Part shown: positions 47,514 through 57,493 of the stretch, in pieces
Layout of the letters: every line of letters begins with the position of its first letter
Numbering within the stretch: the first letter of the stretch is position 1
Source of the DNA: Denitrificimonas caeni
GTDB taxonomy: Bacteria; Pseudomonadota; Gammaproteobacteria; Pseudomonadales; Pseudomonadaceae
NCBI RefSeq assembly: GCF_905120345.1
Contig: NZ_CAJHOA010000003.1
Coordinates: forward strand, 248,001 to 312,000
Direction of reading: 5' to 3'
DNA: 64,000 nucleotides
Translations under genes and position numbers: made by a program
Notes under the pieces: model-generated
What the model was told of the DNA's origin: nothing
The model's input: only the letters and a program-made list of their open reading frames with translations
The model's database searches: none

Positions 47514-48419
47514 ATGACTACGGATGTGCAGCTTGATTTGTCGGCGTTAACGCGGTTTTTAGATGCGGCGTGGTTGCAGCGTGGACTGGCTGATAATACG
47601 CGCATGGCGTATCGCAGTGATCTAGAGCAGTTTGCGCAGTGGTTGCTGCTGCGTGGGCAAACCTTGCAGCAGGTACGACGTGATACCTTGCTGGACTATT
47701 TAAGCTGGCGCTTGGAAACAGGCTATAAGGCGCGCTCCAGTGCCCGGTTTTTGTCGGGTGCGCGTGGTTTTTATCAGTACTTACTTGAGGAGGGATTGAT
47801 TATTGATAACCCAACTCTGCAGGTCGAACTGCCGCAGGTTGGTCGTTCATTACCAGACACCTTATCCGAAGCGGATGTCGAAGCATTATTAGCAGCACCC
47901 AATGTTAAGGAGGTGCTGGGCTTGCGTGATCGCTGCATGTTAGAAGTGTTGTATGCTTGTGGTTTGCGGGTGACTGAGCTGGTCAGTTTGACCTTGGATC
48001 AGCTGAATATGCGTCAGGGTATTGTGCGAGTGATGGGTAAGGGCTCTAAGGAGCGCTTAGTGCCTTTGGGCGAAACAGCTTTAGATTGGTTGGTGTTATA
48101 TCTGAAAGACGGGCGCAGAGAGCTTCTCACGGCAGCTGCCACGGATGTCTTGTTTCCCAGTCAGCGAGGTCAGCAGATGACGCGACAGACATTTTGGCAT
48201 CGAATTAAGCTGCATGCCAAGGTTGCGGGAATCACTAAACCATTATCGCCGCATACCTTGCGCCATGCTTTTGCCACGCATTTATTGAATCATGGTGCAG
48301 ATCTGCGTGTGGTGCAGATGTTGCTGGGGCACAGTGATTTATCAACGACACAAATTTATACCCATGTGGCGCGTGCGCGTTTACAAGCGATTCACAGCGA
48401 ACATCACCCGCGAGGGTAG
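47514..48419 (+). CDS. xerD: Tyrosine recombinase XerD
   Basis: With XerC resolves chromosome dimers at dif under FtsK control. 301 residues, typical XerD length. N-terminal SAM-like domain (1-105); catalytic residues: Arg in YACGLRVTELVSL (about residue 150), Lys in VMGKGSKERLVPL, H-x-x-R in SPHTLRHAFATHLL, His in LLGHSDLSTTQIYTHV with the nucleophilic Tyr. Resident Xer enzyme rather than a phage integrase because of length and motif match. No dif site seen nearby. Confidence 0.95.
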   Translation: MTTDVQLDLSALTRFLDAAWLQRGLADNTRMAYRSDLEQFAQWLLLRGQTLQQVRRDTLLDYLSWRLETGYKARSSARFLSGARGFYQYLLEEGLIIDNPTLQVELPQVGRSLPDTLSEADVEALLAAPNVKEVLGLRDRCMLEVLYACGLRVTELVSLTLDQLNMRQGIVRVMGKGSKERLVPLGETALDWLVLYLKDGRRELLTAAATDVLFPSQRGQQMTRQTFWHRIKLHAKVAGITKPLSPHTLRHAFATHLLNHGADLRVVQMLLGHSDLSTTQIYTHVARARLQAIHSEHHPRG

Positions 48420-48445
48420 TGACTTAGCATCGATTAAAGATTGTA

Positions 48446-48470
48446 TTAAAAAGGCCTCTATGCGAGGCCT
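48446..48470 (-). terminator. Terminator of fadD
   Basis: AGGCCTC-TATGC-GAGGCCT; on the minus strand followed by five T residues, 15 bases after the fadD stop. It may also act on xerD from the other side. Confidence 0.85.
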
Positions 48471-48484
48471 GATTAAGTGAGTTG

Positions 48485-50182
48485 TCAGTGGTTGGCTGTT
48501 GCCGCAAGTTTTTTGAGCTCTTCATCGCGTAGTGCGCGGCGCAGTATTTTACCGACGTTGGTGGTTGGGAGTTCATCGCGGAACTCAACTTGACGAGCAA
48601 CTTTGTAACCGGTCAAATTACTGCGCATATGTGCAATAACCTGCTCTTTAGTTAGACTCTCACCAGGGCGTACGACAATAAACACTTTGATTGCTTCGCC
48701 TGACTTATCATCAGGGACACCAATTGCAGCACTTTGTAAGACGCTTGGAAGTGTGCCCAATATATCTTCGATTTCATTCGGGTAGACGTTAAAACCTGAG
48801 ACCAAAATCATATCTTTTTTGCGGTCAACAATGCGGATATAACCATCTTCTTGAATCACGGCAATATCACCCGTACGCAGCCAGCCGTCCTCGTCTAACA
48901 CTTCTTTGGTGGCATCTTCACGCAACCAGTAACCCTTCATGACTTGCGGGCCTTTGACGCAGAGTTCACCGATTTCTCCGAGTGCTAACTCATTGCCATC
49001 GTCATCTATGATTTTACACAGCGTTGAGGCCACAGGAATACCAATGGTACCCAATTGTATTTTTTGAATGGGGTTAACAGTGGCAACAGGACTGGTTTCT
49101 GTCATACCGAAACCTTCACAAATTTGTGCGCCTGTGACTTGTGTCCAGCGTTCGGCAGCGGCAATTTGTAGCGCCATACCACCAGAAATAGTCATTTTTA
49201 AGTTAGAAAAGTCTAAGTTACGGAAGTCTTCGTTGTTGCACAGCGCCACGAATAGCGTATTGAGTCCGACAAAACCGGTGAACTTGTTCTTTTTTAAATC
49301 TTTAATCATGCTTGGCAAATCACGTGGGTTGGTGATCAGCAAGTTGTTGTTACCGGTCATCATCATTGCCATGCAGTGAAACGTAAATGCATAGATATGA
49401 TAAAGCGGTAAGGGCGCGACGATGGTTTCAGTGCCATGCCCTAAGTTTGAAGCCATCATGGCTTGTGCTTGCAGCATATTGGCGATTAAGTTGCGGTGGG
49501 TCAGCATCGCGCCTTTAGCAATACCCGTTGTACCTCCCGTGTATTGCAGAACGGCAACATCACCTGAGTCAGGATTGATATTGCGCGCTGCTTTTTTACT
49601 GCCCAGAGCCAGTACGTCATTAAGTTTAAGCGAATTAGGGATATGAAACGCAGGTACCATTTTTTTAACGTACTTGACAACGCTGTTGACCAGCAAGCGC
49701 TTAAGTGGCGGTAGAAAGTCTGCAACTTCAGTGATAATGACCGTTTTAACATTGGTTTTAGGTACAACAATTTCAGCTAAATGGCCCATGTTCGCCAAGC
49801 ATACGAGTGCTTTTGCGCCGGAATCATTGAACTGGTGTTCCATCTCGCGAGTGGTGTACAGAGGGTTGGTATTGACTATCACTAAGCCTGCGCGAATTGC
49901 ACCAAATACCACAACAGGGTACTGCAAAAGGTTAGGCAGCTGTACCGCAATGCGGTCACCCGGTTTAAGATCAGTATAGTTTTGCAACCATGCAGCGAAG
50001 TCCCCAGAGAGCTTGTACAGATCACCATAGGTGATCGTTTTGCCCAGATTGGTAAATGCAGGTTTGTCAGCAAAACGCTGGCAGGACTCTTTCAATACCG
50101 CTTGAATATTCGGGTATTGATCAGGATCGATTTCGGTGGGAATACCTTCAGGGTATTTGTCCTTCCAGAAGTTTTCATTCAT
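48485..50182 (-). CDS. fadD: Long-chain fatty acid-CoA ligase
   Basis: AMP-forming acyl-CoA synthetase at the inner membrane, entry step of beta-oxidation. 565 residues from the ATG at 50182, with TAGGAG upstream; a TTG three codons earlier is possible. Motifs: P-loop YTGGTTGIAKGAMLTHRN (about residue 213), GFGMTETSPVA, the FACS region GWLRTGDIAVIQEDGYIRIVDRKKDMI, and the C-terminal catalytic Lys in TNVGKILRRALRD. P. aeruginosa has two tandem fadD genes at the matching site; only one is here. Confidence 0.95.
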   Translation of the reverse strand: MNENFWKDKYPEGIPTEIDPDQYPNIQAVLKESCQRFADKPAFTNLGKTITYGDLYKLSGDFAAWLQNYTDLKPGDRIAVQLPNLLQYPVVVFGAIRAGLVIVNTNPLYTTREMEHQFNDSGAKALVCLANMGHLAEIVVPKTNVKTVIITEVADFLPPLKRLLVNSVVKYVKKMVPAFHIPNSLKLNDVLALGSKKAARNINPDSGDVAVLQYTGGTTGIAKGAMLTHRNLIANMLQAQAMMASNLGHGTETIVAPLPLYHIYAFTFHCMAMMMTGNNNLLITNPRDLPSMIKDLKKNKFTGFVGLNTLFVALCNNEDFRNLDFSNLKMTISGGMALQIAAAERWTQVTGAQICEGFGMTETSPVATVNPIQKIQLGTIGIPVASTLCKIIDDDGNELALGEIGELCVKGPQVMKGYWLREDATKEVLDEDGWLRTGDIAVIQEDGYIRIVDRKKDMILVSGFNVYPNEIEDILGTLPSVLQSAAIGVPDDKSGEAIKVFIVVRPGESLTKEQVIAHMRSNLTGYKVARQVEFRDELPTTNVGKILRRALRDEELKKLAATANH

Positions 50183-50614
50183 GCAAGTCAACTCCTAAGC
50201 AGCAGCTCATGTTCGCCTTATGAAAGTGTTTAACAAAAACACACTATAAATAGACAACTTTTAAGCGCAGATGGGGTTTAAGTCCACCTTGCGATCCAGT
50301 TTACGGTGAAGAATGTCTACCTGTTACACGATTCTATGCTTAAAAGTCACTGAATTGCGTGCTCTTGTCAATCATCTCACCAAAGGCGTGTTTTTAATGA
50401 TTAATTTTTGCTTTGCTTTTCTTATTTAATAGCAAACAACTGAAGGTTAGCAGTTTTATAAATACGCCACCAGCACAAAGTTAGCCTTTCTGGTCACTTT
50501 GGTTACTAAATAATTATTCTGGTTCTGTTTTTGTACTTCTATGCAGGCAAACCTCCCAAATTTTTAGGATAGGCACTACAATAGAACGACGCGAGCATCC
50601 AGGAGGAGGCTATC
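50183..50614. other. Divergent fadD / hydrolase control region
   Basis: 432 bp without a gene, AT-rich. It contains the palindrome at 50226-50242 close to fadD. CAGGAGGAGG ahead of 50615 is a strong ribosome site for the hydrolase. No other structure recognised. Confidence 0.5.
50226..50242. promoter_or_regulatory. Palindrome upstream of fadD, candidate operator
   Basis: GTGTTT-N5-AAACAC, perfect 6-bp arms, 44 bases ahead of the fadD start. Fatty-acid regulators (PsrA, FadR) bind palindromes at such positions, but the half-site order is opposite to the CAAAC...GTTTG pattern I know for PsrA, so the binding protein is open. Confidence 0.35.
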
Positions 50615-51577
50615 ATGCGCCATGAAGCATTCTGGTTAACGACCAATGACGAAACAGAGTTGTATGTTAATCACTGGTCAAGTGAAGGGTCACCTGTTGC
50701 CATTGTTATGATCGCCCATGGATTGGCTGAACATAGCCAGCGTTATGCACGATTTGCACGTGCGCTGTCTGATCAGGGGATCTCGGTTTTTGCACTTGAT
50801 CAGAGAGGTCATGGCCGGACCGCTGTACAGGGTACTCTAGGGTATTTTGCTGAGGAGAAGGGTTGGGACTTAGTTGTTAATGATCTGTGCTGTTTAAATC
50901 ATCATGTCCGGGTTCGCTACCCTAATACGCCTATTTTTTTGCTTGGACACAGCATGGGTAGCTATGTGGCCTTGACCTATTTAATGCAGCACAGTTGCAG
51001 CTTGCAGGGCGCTATTTTATCCGGTTCCAATTACTTTAAAACATCACTACGTTATCGTACGGCTATGGCACTCGCGCGTTTTGAGCGCTGGCGTTTAGGT
51101 GGCAAGGGCCGCAGTGCTTTGTTAGACAAAGTGGTTTTTTACCCTTATCAGCGTGCAGTAAAAGGACGTCGTACCAATTGGGATTGGTTGACCCGTGATA
51201 GTGAGCAAGTGGATGCGTATATCAAAGATTCCTTATGTGGTTTTACGTGCACCACGCAATTATGGCTTGATCTACTCGGCGGCTTGCAGCACATTACCCC
51301 AGTGCAAAACATGGTACAAATCGATAATAACCTACCATTGTTGATTATTGGTGGCGATGCCGATCCGGTTAATCATGGTCATCGTCTGATTGATTTAGCT
51401 AATGCTTTACGCGAATCAGGTAATCGTGCGGTTGATATTCGTATCTATCCGCGGGCACGCCATGAAGTTCTACAAGAAACCAATCACTTAGAAGTAACTG
51501 CTGATATTATTCAATGGCTCAATACTGCCTTGGTGAATCAGCGCGAGATACTACCACCCATACCACCTAAAGCTTGA
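50615..51577 (+). CDS. Alpha/beta hydrolase, monoacylglycerol lipase/lysophospholipase type
   Basis: 320-residue serine hydrolase. Oxyanion region IAHGLAEHSQRYARFA (about residue 34), GRGHGRT-type loop ALDQRGHGRT, nucleophile Ser in LLGHSMGSYVAL (about residue 111), Asp in IGGDADPVN and His in YPRARHEVLQE. Likely cleaves an acyl ester and feeds fatty acids to the neighbouring fadD; the substrate is inferred from family and context. No signal peptide, so cytoplasmic. The MaoC-type gene follows 14 bases later. Confidence 0.87.
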   Translation: MRHEAFWLTTNDETELYVNHWSSEGSPVAIVMIAHGLAEHSQRYARFARALSDQGISVFALDQRGHGRTAVQGTLGYFAEEKGWDLVVNDLCCLNHHVRVRYPNTPIFLLGHSMGSYVALTYLMQHSCSLQGAILSGSNYFKTSLRYRTAMALARFERWRLGGKGRSALLDKVVFYPYQRAVKGRRTNWDWLTRDSEQVDAYIKDSLCGFTCTTQLWLDLLGGLQHITPVQNMVQIDNNLPLLIIGGDADPVNHGHRLIDLANALRESGNRAVDIRIYPRARHEVLQETNHLEVTADIIQWLNTALVNQREILPPIPPKA

Positions 51578-51591
51578 ATTGGAGAAACCTT

Positions 51592-52062
51592 ATGACGCAA
51601 AGTACCAGTACCCCTTATGAGAGTTTAGAGGTGGGTCAAAAAGCTACATTTAGTAAGCTTGTTACAGAACACGATATTATGTTATTTGCCAGTATGTCCG
51701 GCGACCGTAACCCAGTTCACCTTGATGCAGAGTACGCTGCGGGCACTATGTTTAAAGAGCGCATCGCGCATGGCATGTTTAGTGGCGCATTAATCAGTGC
51801 TGCGGTGGCTTGCGAATTACCCGGACCTGGGACGATTTATCTGGGCCAGCAAATGGAGTTTAAATTGCCGGTTAAGATTGGTGATGAGTTGACCGTACAA
51901 TTGGAAATTCTAGAGAAAATGCCAAAATTTCGTGTGCGTATTGCTACTCGTGTTGTTAATCAGCGTGATGAAATCGTGGTTGACGGTGAAGCGCTGATCA
52001 TTGCACCGCGCAAAGCACAAGTTGTTGAGTTGACCGAACTGCCAAGTTTCGTCGCTCAGTAA
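51592..52062 (+). CDS. MaoC-like (R)-specific enoyl-CoA hydratase
   Basis: Hot-dog-fold hydratase, 156 residues from the ATG at 51592 (TTGGAG upstream). The catalytic hydratase-2 motif is present as MSGDRNPVHLDAEYA with Asp and His (about residues 38-52), and RIAHGMFSGALISA follows. This resembles PhaJ enzymes that link beta-oxidation to hydroxyacyl-CoA. The pair hydrolase-MaoC next to fadD matches P. aeruginosa PA3301-PA3302. No PHA synthase is seen in the window. Confidence 0.88.
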   Translation: MTQSTSTPYESLEVGQKATFSKLVTEHDIMLFASMSGDRNPVHLDAEYAAGTMFKERIAHGMFSGALISAAVACELPGPGTIYLGQQMEFKLPVKIGDELTVQLEILEKMPKFRVRIATRVVNQRDEIVVDGEALIIAPRKAQVVELTELPSFVAQ

Positions 52063-52359
52063 GTCGTTAGATTGACTGCGAGATGGGTTTGTTGCAATGA
52101 CAACACAACAAATCTATCCGCCGAGAGATGATCCGTTTTGACAAATAGTCCTCCTTACTCGTAACAGTATCTTTGCAAACACCACACATGCTCAACACGT
52201 GCCTCGTTGGTATGCGTGGTAAGCGCATCTGCAGCGGTCAACACCATTCAAAGTATCCCCCGCAGCCTGTTACCTTGCGCCACTGCCGATTAGCGCCTAG
52301 TCTTAATAAATATTAATCAATAACTTAACATTGCATATAAAAGCACCCAAGGAGTACGC
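52063..52359. other. Gene-free stretch upstream of speA
   Basis: About 297 bp. The last 60 bases are very AT-rich (TATAAA near 52338) and probably form the speA promoter; CAAGGAG precedes the start codon. The left part shows only small imperfect repeats. Confidence 0.4.
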
Positions 52360-54273
52360 ATGACCTCACGACGCACCCGTAAAGACGATGGTAGTCAATG
52401 GACAGTTGCTGACAGCCGCAGCGTATATGGCATACGCCATTGGGGCAGTGATTATTTTTCAATCAATGAAAGCGGTCGCATTATGGTGATGCCAAAGCGC
52501 GAGCAAAGTATCGGCATTGATTTGAGTGCAGAAATTGAAAAACTCCGTTGCAGCGGCCTACAGTTGCCCTTACTGGTACGTTTTCCAGACATTTTACAAG
52601 ACCGACTGCGCCGCTTGAGTGCCGCGTTCGCGAGCGGCATTGAAAAGTACGATTATCAGAACAGCTATACACCGGTTTACCCGATCAAAGTTAACCAGCA
52701 AGAAGCGGTTATCGAAAGCATTATCGCCACTGATAACGTCAATGTTGGTTTAGAGGCCGGTTCAAAGCCTGAACTGCTTGCCGTGCTGGCCCTTGCCCCC
52801 AAAGGCGGCACCATTATTTGTAATGGTTATAAAGATCGTGAATTTATCCGTCTAGCCTTGATCGGCCAGCGTCTGGGCCACAATATTTTTATTGTGATCG
52901 AGAAAGAATCCGAAGTTAAACTGGTCATAGACGAAGCCAAAGAACTCAATATCATCCCGCAAGTGGGCCTGCGTGTGCGCTTATCGTCACTGGCCTCGAG
53001 CAAATGGGCTGATACTGGTGGCGAGCGGGCAAAATTTGGTCTATCCGCTGCACAGTTATTGCGCGTGGTTGAGCAGTTTCGCACAGCGGGTATCGAACAA
53101 GGTATCCGCCTGTTGCATTTTCACATGGGCTCACAAATTTCTAATATTGCCGACTACCGTAAAGGTCTGCGCGAGGCCATTCGCTACTTTGCTGAGTTAC
53201 GTGCGCTTGGTTTGCCTGTTGATCATATTGATGTGGGCGGTGGGTTAGGTGTCGATTACGACGGTACCCACTCACGCAATGCCAGCTCGATCAACTACGA
53301 CATGGAGGACTACGCTGCCACTATCGTGAGTATGTTGCGTGAGTTCTGTGATCGTCTTGAGTTACCTCATCCGCATATTCTTTCTGAAAGCGGCCGTGCA
53401 CTGACTGCACATCATGCTTTATTAGTCGTCCAAGTCACCGATGTTGAAAAGCATAACGATGCGGTACCTGAGTTGGACGCTGAGGCTGAATACCCAGAAG
53501 CTCTGCAAGAACTGATTAATTTGCTGGATGAGAATGATCCGGAAACGGTTGCTGAGAGCTACTGGCGCGCCACGCACTTTATCGGTGAGGTCAGCTCACA
53601 ATACAGCGCTGGAAAAATCAGCCTCGTGCAAAAAGCCTTGGGCGAGCAATGCTACTTCGCTTTATGCCGACGTTTGCATGAGCAGCTTAAAGCTCGTCAA
53701 CGTTCTCACCGTGTGGTTCTTGATGAGCTTAACGATAAACTAGCGGATAAATACATCTGTAATTTTTCGGTCTTTCAAAGTCTGCCTGATACCTGGGCGA
53801 TTGGTCAGATTCTGCCGATTATGCCTTTGCAACGATTGGATGAAGAACCGTTACGCCGTGCTGTTTTACAAGACTTAACCTGTGACTCAGATGGTAAAAT
53901 CAAGCATTACGTCGATGAACAAAGCATCGAAACCAGTATGCCTGTGCATGAGTTACGTGAAGGTGAAGACTACTTGTTGAGCATCTTCTTAGTGGGTGCT
54001 TATCAAGAGATTCTTGGTGATATGCATAACCTCTTTGGTGATACCGATTCGGTGAATTTGTATCAGCGCGAAGATGGTAGCGTCTATCATGACGGTATTG
54101 AAACCCACGATACCATTGAAGATATGTTGCGCTATGTACACTTGTCACCGGAAGAATTGATGACGCATTACCGCGATAAAGTCGCCAGTGCTGCCATCAC
54201 GCCTCGTGAGCGAACTCAGTTCTTAGATGCGTTACGTTTGGGCTTAACCCGTTCGTCGTACTTAACGCCTTAA
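52360..54273 (+). CDS. speA: Biosynthetic arginine decarboxylase
   Basis: PLP enzyme making agmatine from arginine for putrescine synthesis. 637 residues, full length. The PLP lysine is in [14 protein letters not shown] (about residue 111), [12 protein letters not shown] and [13 protein letters not shown] form the barrel pocket, and the C-terminal beta domain has [21 protein letters not shown]. No signal peptide is evident. Monocistronic. Confidence 0.97.
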   Translation: MTSRRTRKDDGSQWTVADSRSVYGIRHWGSDYFSINESGRIMVMPKREQSIGIDLSAEIEKLRCSGLQLPLLVRFPDILQDRLRRLSAAFASGIEKYDYQNSYTPVYPIKVNQQEAVIESIIATDNVNVGLEAGSKPELLAVLALAPKGGTIICNGYKDREFIRLALIGQRLGHNIFIVIEKESEVKLVIDEAKELNIIPQVGLRVRLSSLASSKWADTGGERAKFGLSAAQLLRVVEQFRTAGIEQGIRLLHFHMGSQISNIADYRKGLREAIRYFAELRALGLPVDHIDVGGGLGVDYDGTHSRNASSINYDMEDYAATIVSMLREFCDRLELPHPHILSESGRALTAHHALLVVQVTDVEKHNDAVPELDAEAEYPEALQELINLLDENDPETVAESYWRATHFIGEVSSQYSAGKISLVQKALGEQCYFALCRRLHEQLKARQRSHRVVLDELNDKLADKYICNFSVFQSLPDTWAIGQILPIMPLQRLDEEPLRRAVLQDLTCDSDGKIKHYVDEQSIETSMPVHELREGEDYLLSIFLVGAYQEILGDMHNLFGDTDSVNLYQREDGSVYHDGIETHDTIEDMLRYVHLSPEELMTHYRDKVASAAITPRERTQFLDALRLGLTRSSYLTP

Positions 54274-54281
54274 GCGATCGA

Positions 54282-54329
54282 TCACCCTCACACTGATAGG
54301 CTTCAATTAGCTTAGCGGTGTGAGGGTGA
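54282..54329. terminator. Inverted repeat between speA and sufE
   Basis: TCACCCTCACAC and GTGTGAGGGTGA, a perfect 12-bp stem with a 24-nt loop, centred between two convergent genes. No T run in either direction, so its termination activity is uncertain. Confidence 0.5.
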
Positions 54330-54356
54330 CCGCTGATGATGTAAGTTGGCAGTGCG

Positions 54357-54770
54357 TTAGTTTTGAGCCAGCAACGCTTGCATTTTTAGCAATACTGCAG
54401 TTAAGCCGTTACTGCGTGAAGGCGACAGCTGACGACTTAAGCCCAGCAGAGCAAACCACTCCGCCACATCGACCTCGACCATTTGCTTGGCATTTAAGCC
54501 GGTAATGCGCAGCAACAACAAGGCCAATAAACCGCGTAATAAACGTGCCTCACTGGCGACTTGAAAGCATAGCGGATCGGCTTGCTGATCCAGCAGCAGC
54601 CACACTCGAGTTTCACAGCCATGCACTAAGTTGTCTGGGGTGCGTAGCGCTTCGGGTAACTCATCGAGCTGCGCGCCCCATTGCAGTAATAAGCGTGCGC
54701 GCTGTTCCCATTGCTGGCAACTTTGAAAATCATGCACTGCTTGTTGCGCTGCGCGACTTAAACCACTCAC
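54357..54770 (-). CDS. SufE/CsdE family sulfur acceptor
   Basis: 137 residues. Takes persulfide sulfur from the partner cysteine desulfurase; the acceptor Cys is in LVHGCETRVWLL (about residue 51). C-terminal region LGLSRQLSPSRSNGL is typical. It overlaps the desulfurase gene by 4 bases, so the two form a CsdA-CsdE-like pair separate from any SUF or ISC operon. Confidence 0.93.
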   Translation of the reverse strand: MSGLSRAAQQAVHDFQSCQQWEQRARLLLQWGAQLDELPEALRTPDNLVHGCETRVWLLLDQQADPLCFQVASEARLLRGLLALLLLRITGLNAKQMVEVDVAEWFALLGLSRQLSPSRSNGLTAVLLKMQALLAQN

Positions 54771-55969
54771 TGCAAAATCTCCAAGGCTTGATCCAAGGCG
54801 CTAAAAAAATGTTGTATATCATCACCATTGTTATACATGGCCAGTGACACCCGCAGCGCTCCAGCTAAACCTAAACTCTGCAACAACGGCATCGCACAAT
54901 GATGTCCAGCACGCACCGCCACGCCTTGTTCGCCGAGTAATAGAGCTAAGTCCGAATGATGTATCTGCGGTGCATTAAAACTGATTAGCGCGCAGTTGGG
55001 TGAACCAATGATTTGCATGCCGCGTTCTTGTAAACCGGTTAACACTGCGGCATGTAAGCGCGCCTCATGCTCGGCAATCGCTTGGCTATCCAAGCTTTGT
55101 AACCAGTCTAAGGTGGCGGCAAAGGCAACAATATTGGCAGTGCTGGGGGTGCCAGGTTCAAAGCCTAAAGGCGCAGGCAAAAACTCCGCCTGTTGGTAAT
55201 CGCACCGACGCACCATTTCCCCGCCAAACTGCCAATGGCGTAAAGCAGTCACTGCATGCTGGCGAGCAAACAACACGCCGACGCCATCGGGTCCGTAGAG
55301 TTTATGCGCCGAGCAAACAAAAAAATCACAATCCAACTGTTGTACATTCGGGCGCTGATGGACTGCCGCTTGCGCGCCATCAATAACAGTCCACGCACCT
55401 GCTTTTCGCGCAGCAGCCAGCAGGGGTTGCAAAGATTGACGGTGGCCAATCACATTGGATAAAGCGCTGATCGCCACTACTTTACTGCGCGTTGAAAGCT
55501 GGCGAATCGCGTAGTCGATATCCAAATGGCCATGCTTATCCATGGGTAATACTTTCAGAGTTAAATCGCGCGCTCGCGCCAACTGCTGCCACGGTAACAG
55601 ATTGGCATGATGCTCATAGGCGCTGATTAGAATTTCATCACCGGCCTGAAAATGGTGGGCTAAGGCTTGGCTCAGCAGATTAATGCCTTCAGTGCTGCCC
55701 TTGGTGAAGATCACCGTATCGTTTGCATCGGCTTGCAACCAATCAGCAATACTGCTGCGTGCCGCTTCAAAGGCGCGAGTGGCGCGTTCACCCGGTTGAT
55801 GTTGAGCACGGTGCACATTGGCCACGCCTTGCTGATAATACTGACTCAGGGTGTCGATCATTACTTGCGGTTTTTGCGCAGTGGCGGCGCTATCCAACCA
55901 CGTCTGTTGTTGCTCGGCTAAAGCAAGAATACCGGGGAAAAATTGACGCCAAGGGGAGGGCAGAAACAT
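54767..55969 (-). CDS. csdA: Cysteine desulfurase (CsdA/SufS class)
   Basis: PLP enzyme releasing sulfur from cysteine. 400 residues from the ATG at 55969; a GTG five codons earlier is an alternative. LDSAATAQKPQ at the N-terminus, PLP-binding Lys in FFVCSAHKLYGPDGVGVLF, catalytic Cys in VRAGHHCAMPLLQ (about residue 357), the short-loop arrangement of group II enzymes. Co-translated with the SufE-type gene. dapD lies upstream on the same strand; a hairpin falls between. Confidence 0.94.
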   Translation of the reverse strand: MFLPSPWRQFFPGILALAEQQQTWLDSAATAQKPQVMIDTLSQYYQQGVANVHRAQHQPGERATRAFEAARSSIADWLQADANDTVIFTKGSTEGINLLSQALAHHFQAGDEILISAYEHHANLLPWQQLARARDLTLKVLPMDKHGHLDIDYAIRQLSTRSKVVAISALSNVIGHRQSLQPLLAAARKAGAWTVIDGAQAAVHQRPNVQQLDCDFFVCSAHKLYGPDGVGVLFARQHAVTALRHWQFGGEMVRRCDYQQAEFLPAPLGFEPGTPSTANIVAFAATLDWLQSLDSQAIAEHEARLHAAVLTGLQERGMQIIGSPNCALISFNAPQIHHSDLALLLGEQGVAVRAGHHCAMPLLQSLGLAGALRVSLAMYNNGDDIQHFFSALDQALEILQ

Positions 55970-56024
55970 TGCGAGAATATCCACTACATGGGAGCAATAG
56001 AATGAATAAAAAGACGTTATATAA

Positions 56025-56069
56025 GCTGGCGGTGCCCACTAAAAGTGACCTTTAGCGTTCGCCGCCAGC
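56025..56069 (-). terminator. Inverted repeat after dapD
   Basis: GCTGGCGG and CCGCCAGC, 8-bp GC-rich arms with a 29-nt loop, 9 bases beyond the dapD stop. On the minus strand followed by TTATATAA. Probable dapD terminator of modest strength. Confidence 0.5.
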
Positions 56070-56077
56070 CTAGTCAA

Positions 56078-57067
56078 TTAAGCCTTATTGATTAAGCATT
56101 CTACGGCACCGGTTTCCGGATTACGGTAGAAAAATAAATCATCTTGTAAGGCTAATTCATTAGCAGTAACGGTTTTTAAGAATGTCTTGTTACTGTCCAA
56201 AACACTCACTTGCGTGTCACCGGTGAGCCATAAACCAGCTTCAACGATGTTACGGTTACCCAGTGAAATACCCACACCAGCATGGCTATTGATCACACAG
56301 TGATGACCCACACTAATCAGCGGGTGCTGAGCAGTACTGGCCATTGAGCAGCCGCCTTGCAGGGTTGAGTCAATACCAATCAGTACGCCAGAGGCGATAC
56401 AGCCATCAATGGTGCTGGCACCCTGGGTACCGGCGTTAAAGTTGATTGAACCTTCGTGCAATACCACGGTACCTTTACCCACATAAGCACCTAAACGTAC
56501 GCGTGCAGCATCAGCAATATGGATGCCTTTGGGCACCACGTAGTCAGTCAGTTTAGGGAGCTTATCCACCGAGAACACTTCAAGCATACGGCCTTTAATG
56601 CGTTCTTCAAGCTGCAGCTCCGCCACTTCGTTGATATCAATCGCACCGCGATTGGTCCAAGCAACATTGGGCAGCACTTTAAATAGGTCGGTTAGATTAA
56701 TCTCGTGCGGCTTGCATAAGCGATGCGAGATTAATTGTAGTTTTAAGTAGGCCTCGGGCACAGAAGTCGGTTGTGAGTCGTGCTCTAAAACACAGGCAAC
56801 GGTAGGCTTATGGCTTTCTGCCAGACGTACTAAGAGCGCGCTTTGCTCCGGAGCAATATACTTAAGGGCATGGGCTAAATCAGAGGCCATGGCAAAGTCG
56901 AAATCAATAATTTGATTGCCACCGTTATAGCCTAAAATTGTTTTAATGCGCTCTACAAAGACGGCGCTGGGGTGCAATAAGGGCTTAGGGAAAAACACTT
57001 CTAACCATTGCTCTGTACGGTTGCGAGTGCCGACGCCAAAGGCGATGCTAAATAGAGATTGCGACAT
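56078..57067 (-). CDS. dapD: 2,3,4,5-tetrahydropyridine-2,6-dicarboxylate N-succinyltransferase
   Basis: Succinylase of the lysine/diaminopimelate pathway. 329 residues, the longer DapD type of Pseudomonas and actinobacteria rather than the 274-residue E. coli type. Left-handed beta-helix repeats lie around residues 180-290 (IADAARVRLGAYVGKGTVVLHEG, ASGVLIGIDSTLQGG, VINSHAGVGISLGNRNIVEAG). AAGGAG precedes the ATG. Confidence 0.95.
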   Translation of the reverse strand: MSQSLFSIAFGVGTRNRTEQWLEVFFPKPLLHPSAVFVERIKTILGYNGGNQIIDFDFAMASDLAHALKYIAPEQSALLVRLAESHKPTVACVLEHDSQPTSVPEAYLKLQLISHRLCKPHEINLTDLFKVLPNVAWTNRGAIDINEVAELQLEERIKGRMLEVFSVDKLPKLTDYVVPKGIHIADAARVRLGAYVGKGTVVLHEGSINFNAGTQGASTIDGCIASGVLIGIDSTLQGGCSMASTAQHPLISVGHHCVINSHAGVGISLGNRNIVEAGLWLTGDTQVSVLDSNKTFLKTVTANELALQDDLFFYRNPETGAVECLINKA

Positions 57068-57117
57068 GAAAACTCCTTATGCGTAAGTGATTCTGAAAGC
57101 CTTGCAGAGTATGCAAC

Positions 57118-57471
57118 CTAACTATTAAAAGCGGCTTGATACAACTCGGGTTTAAAGCCAATCAAGGTGCGCTCGCCTAGATCCAGTACTGGGCGTTTGA
57201 TCATGGATGGCTGTGCCAGCATTAATGTGATGGCTTTGGTTTGATCAAGATCGGTTTTGCTGACGTCATCAAGTTTGCGAAAGGTCGTACCGGCGCGATT
57301 AAGGATTTTTTCCCAGCCATGCTCATTGCACCATTGCTCTAAGTGCGCTTGATCAATCCCCGCGCTTTTATAGTCATGGAATGCATAGCTTTGGTCATTT
57401 TCATCCAACCACATACGGGCTTTTTTCATCGTGTCACAGGCTTTAATGCCATATAGGGTTAAATCGCTCAT
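57118..57471 (-). CDS. ArsC/Spx-family reductase-like protein
   Basis: 117-residue thioredoxin-fold protein. One Cys near the N-terminus in GIKACDTMKKARMWLDEN (C12); the C-x2-C of Spx is missing, so it is the YffB-like branch with CDTxKKA. Family end: SMIKRPVLDLGERTLIGFKPELY. True arsenate reduction is unlikely. GGAGG precedes the ATG. It lies between dapD and the small membrane gene on the same strand. Confidence 0.9.
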   Translation of the reverse strand: MSDLTLYGIKACDTMKKARMWLDENDQSYAFHDYKSAGIDQAHLEQWCNEHGWEKILNRAGTTFRKLDDVSKTDLDQTKAITLMLAQPSMIKRPVLDLGERTLIGFKPELYQAAFNS

Positions 57472-57493
57472 AAAAAAACCTCCTTAAAAGCGT

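Noticed and set aside
47514-48419. Tyrosine recombinase as a mark of an integrated element
   Set aside because: Length and motifs fit the resident XerD, and no tRNA-linked attachment repeats or phage genes are present.
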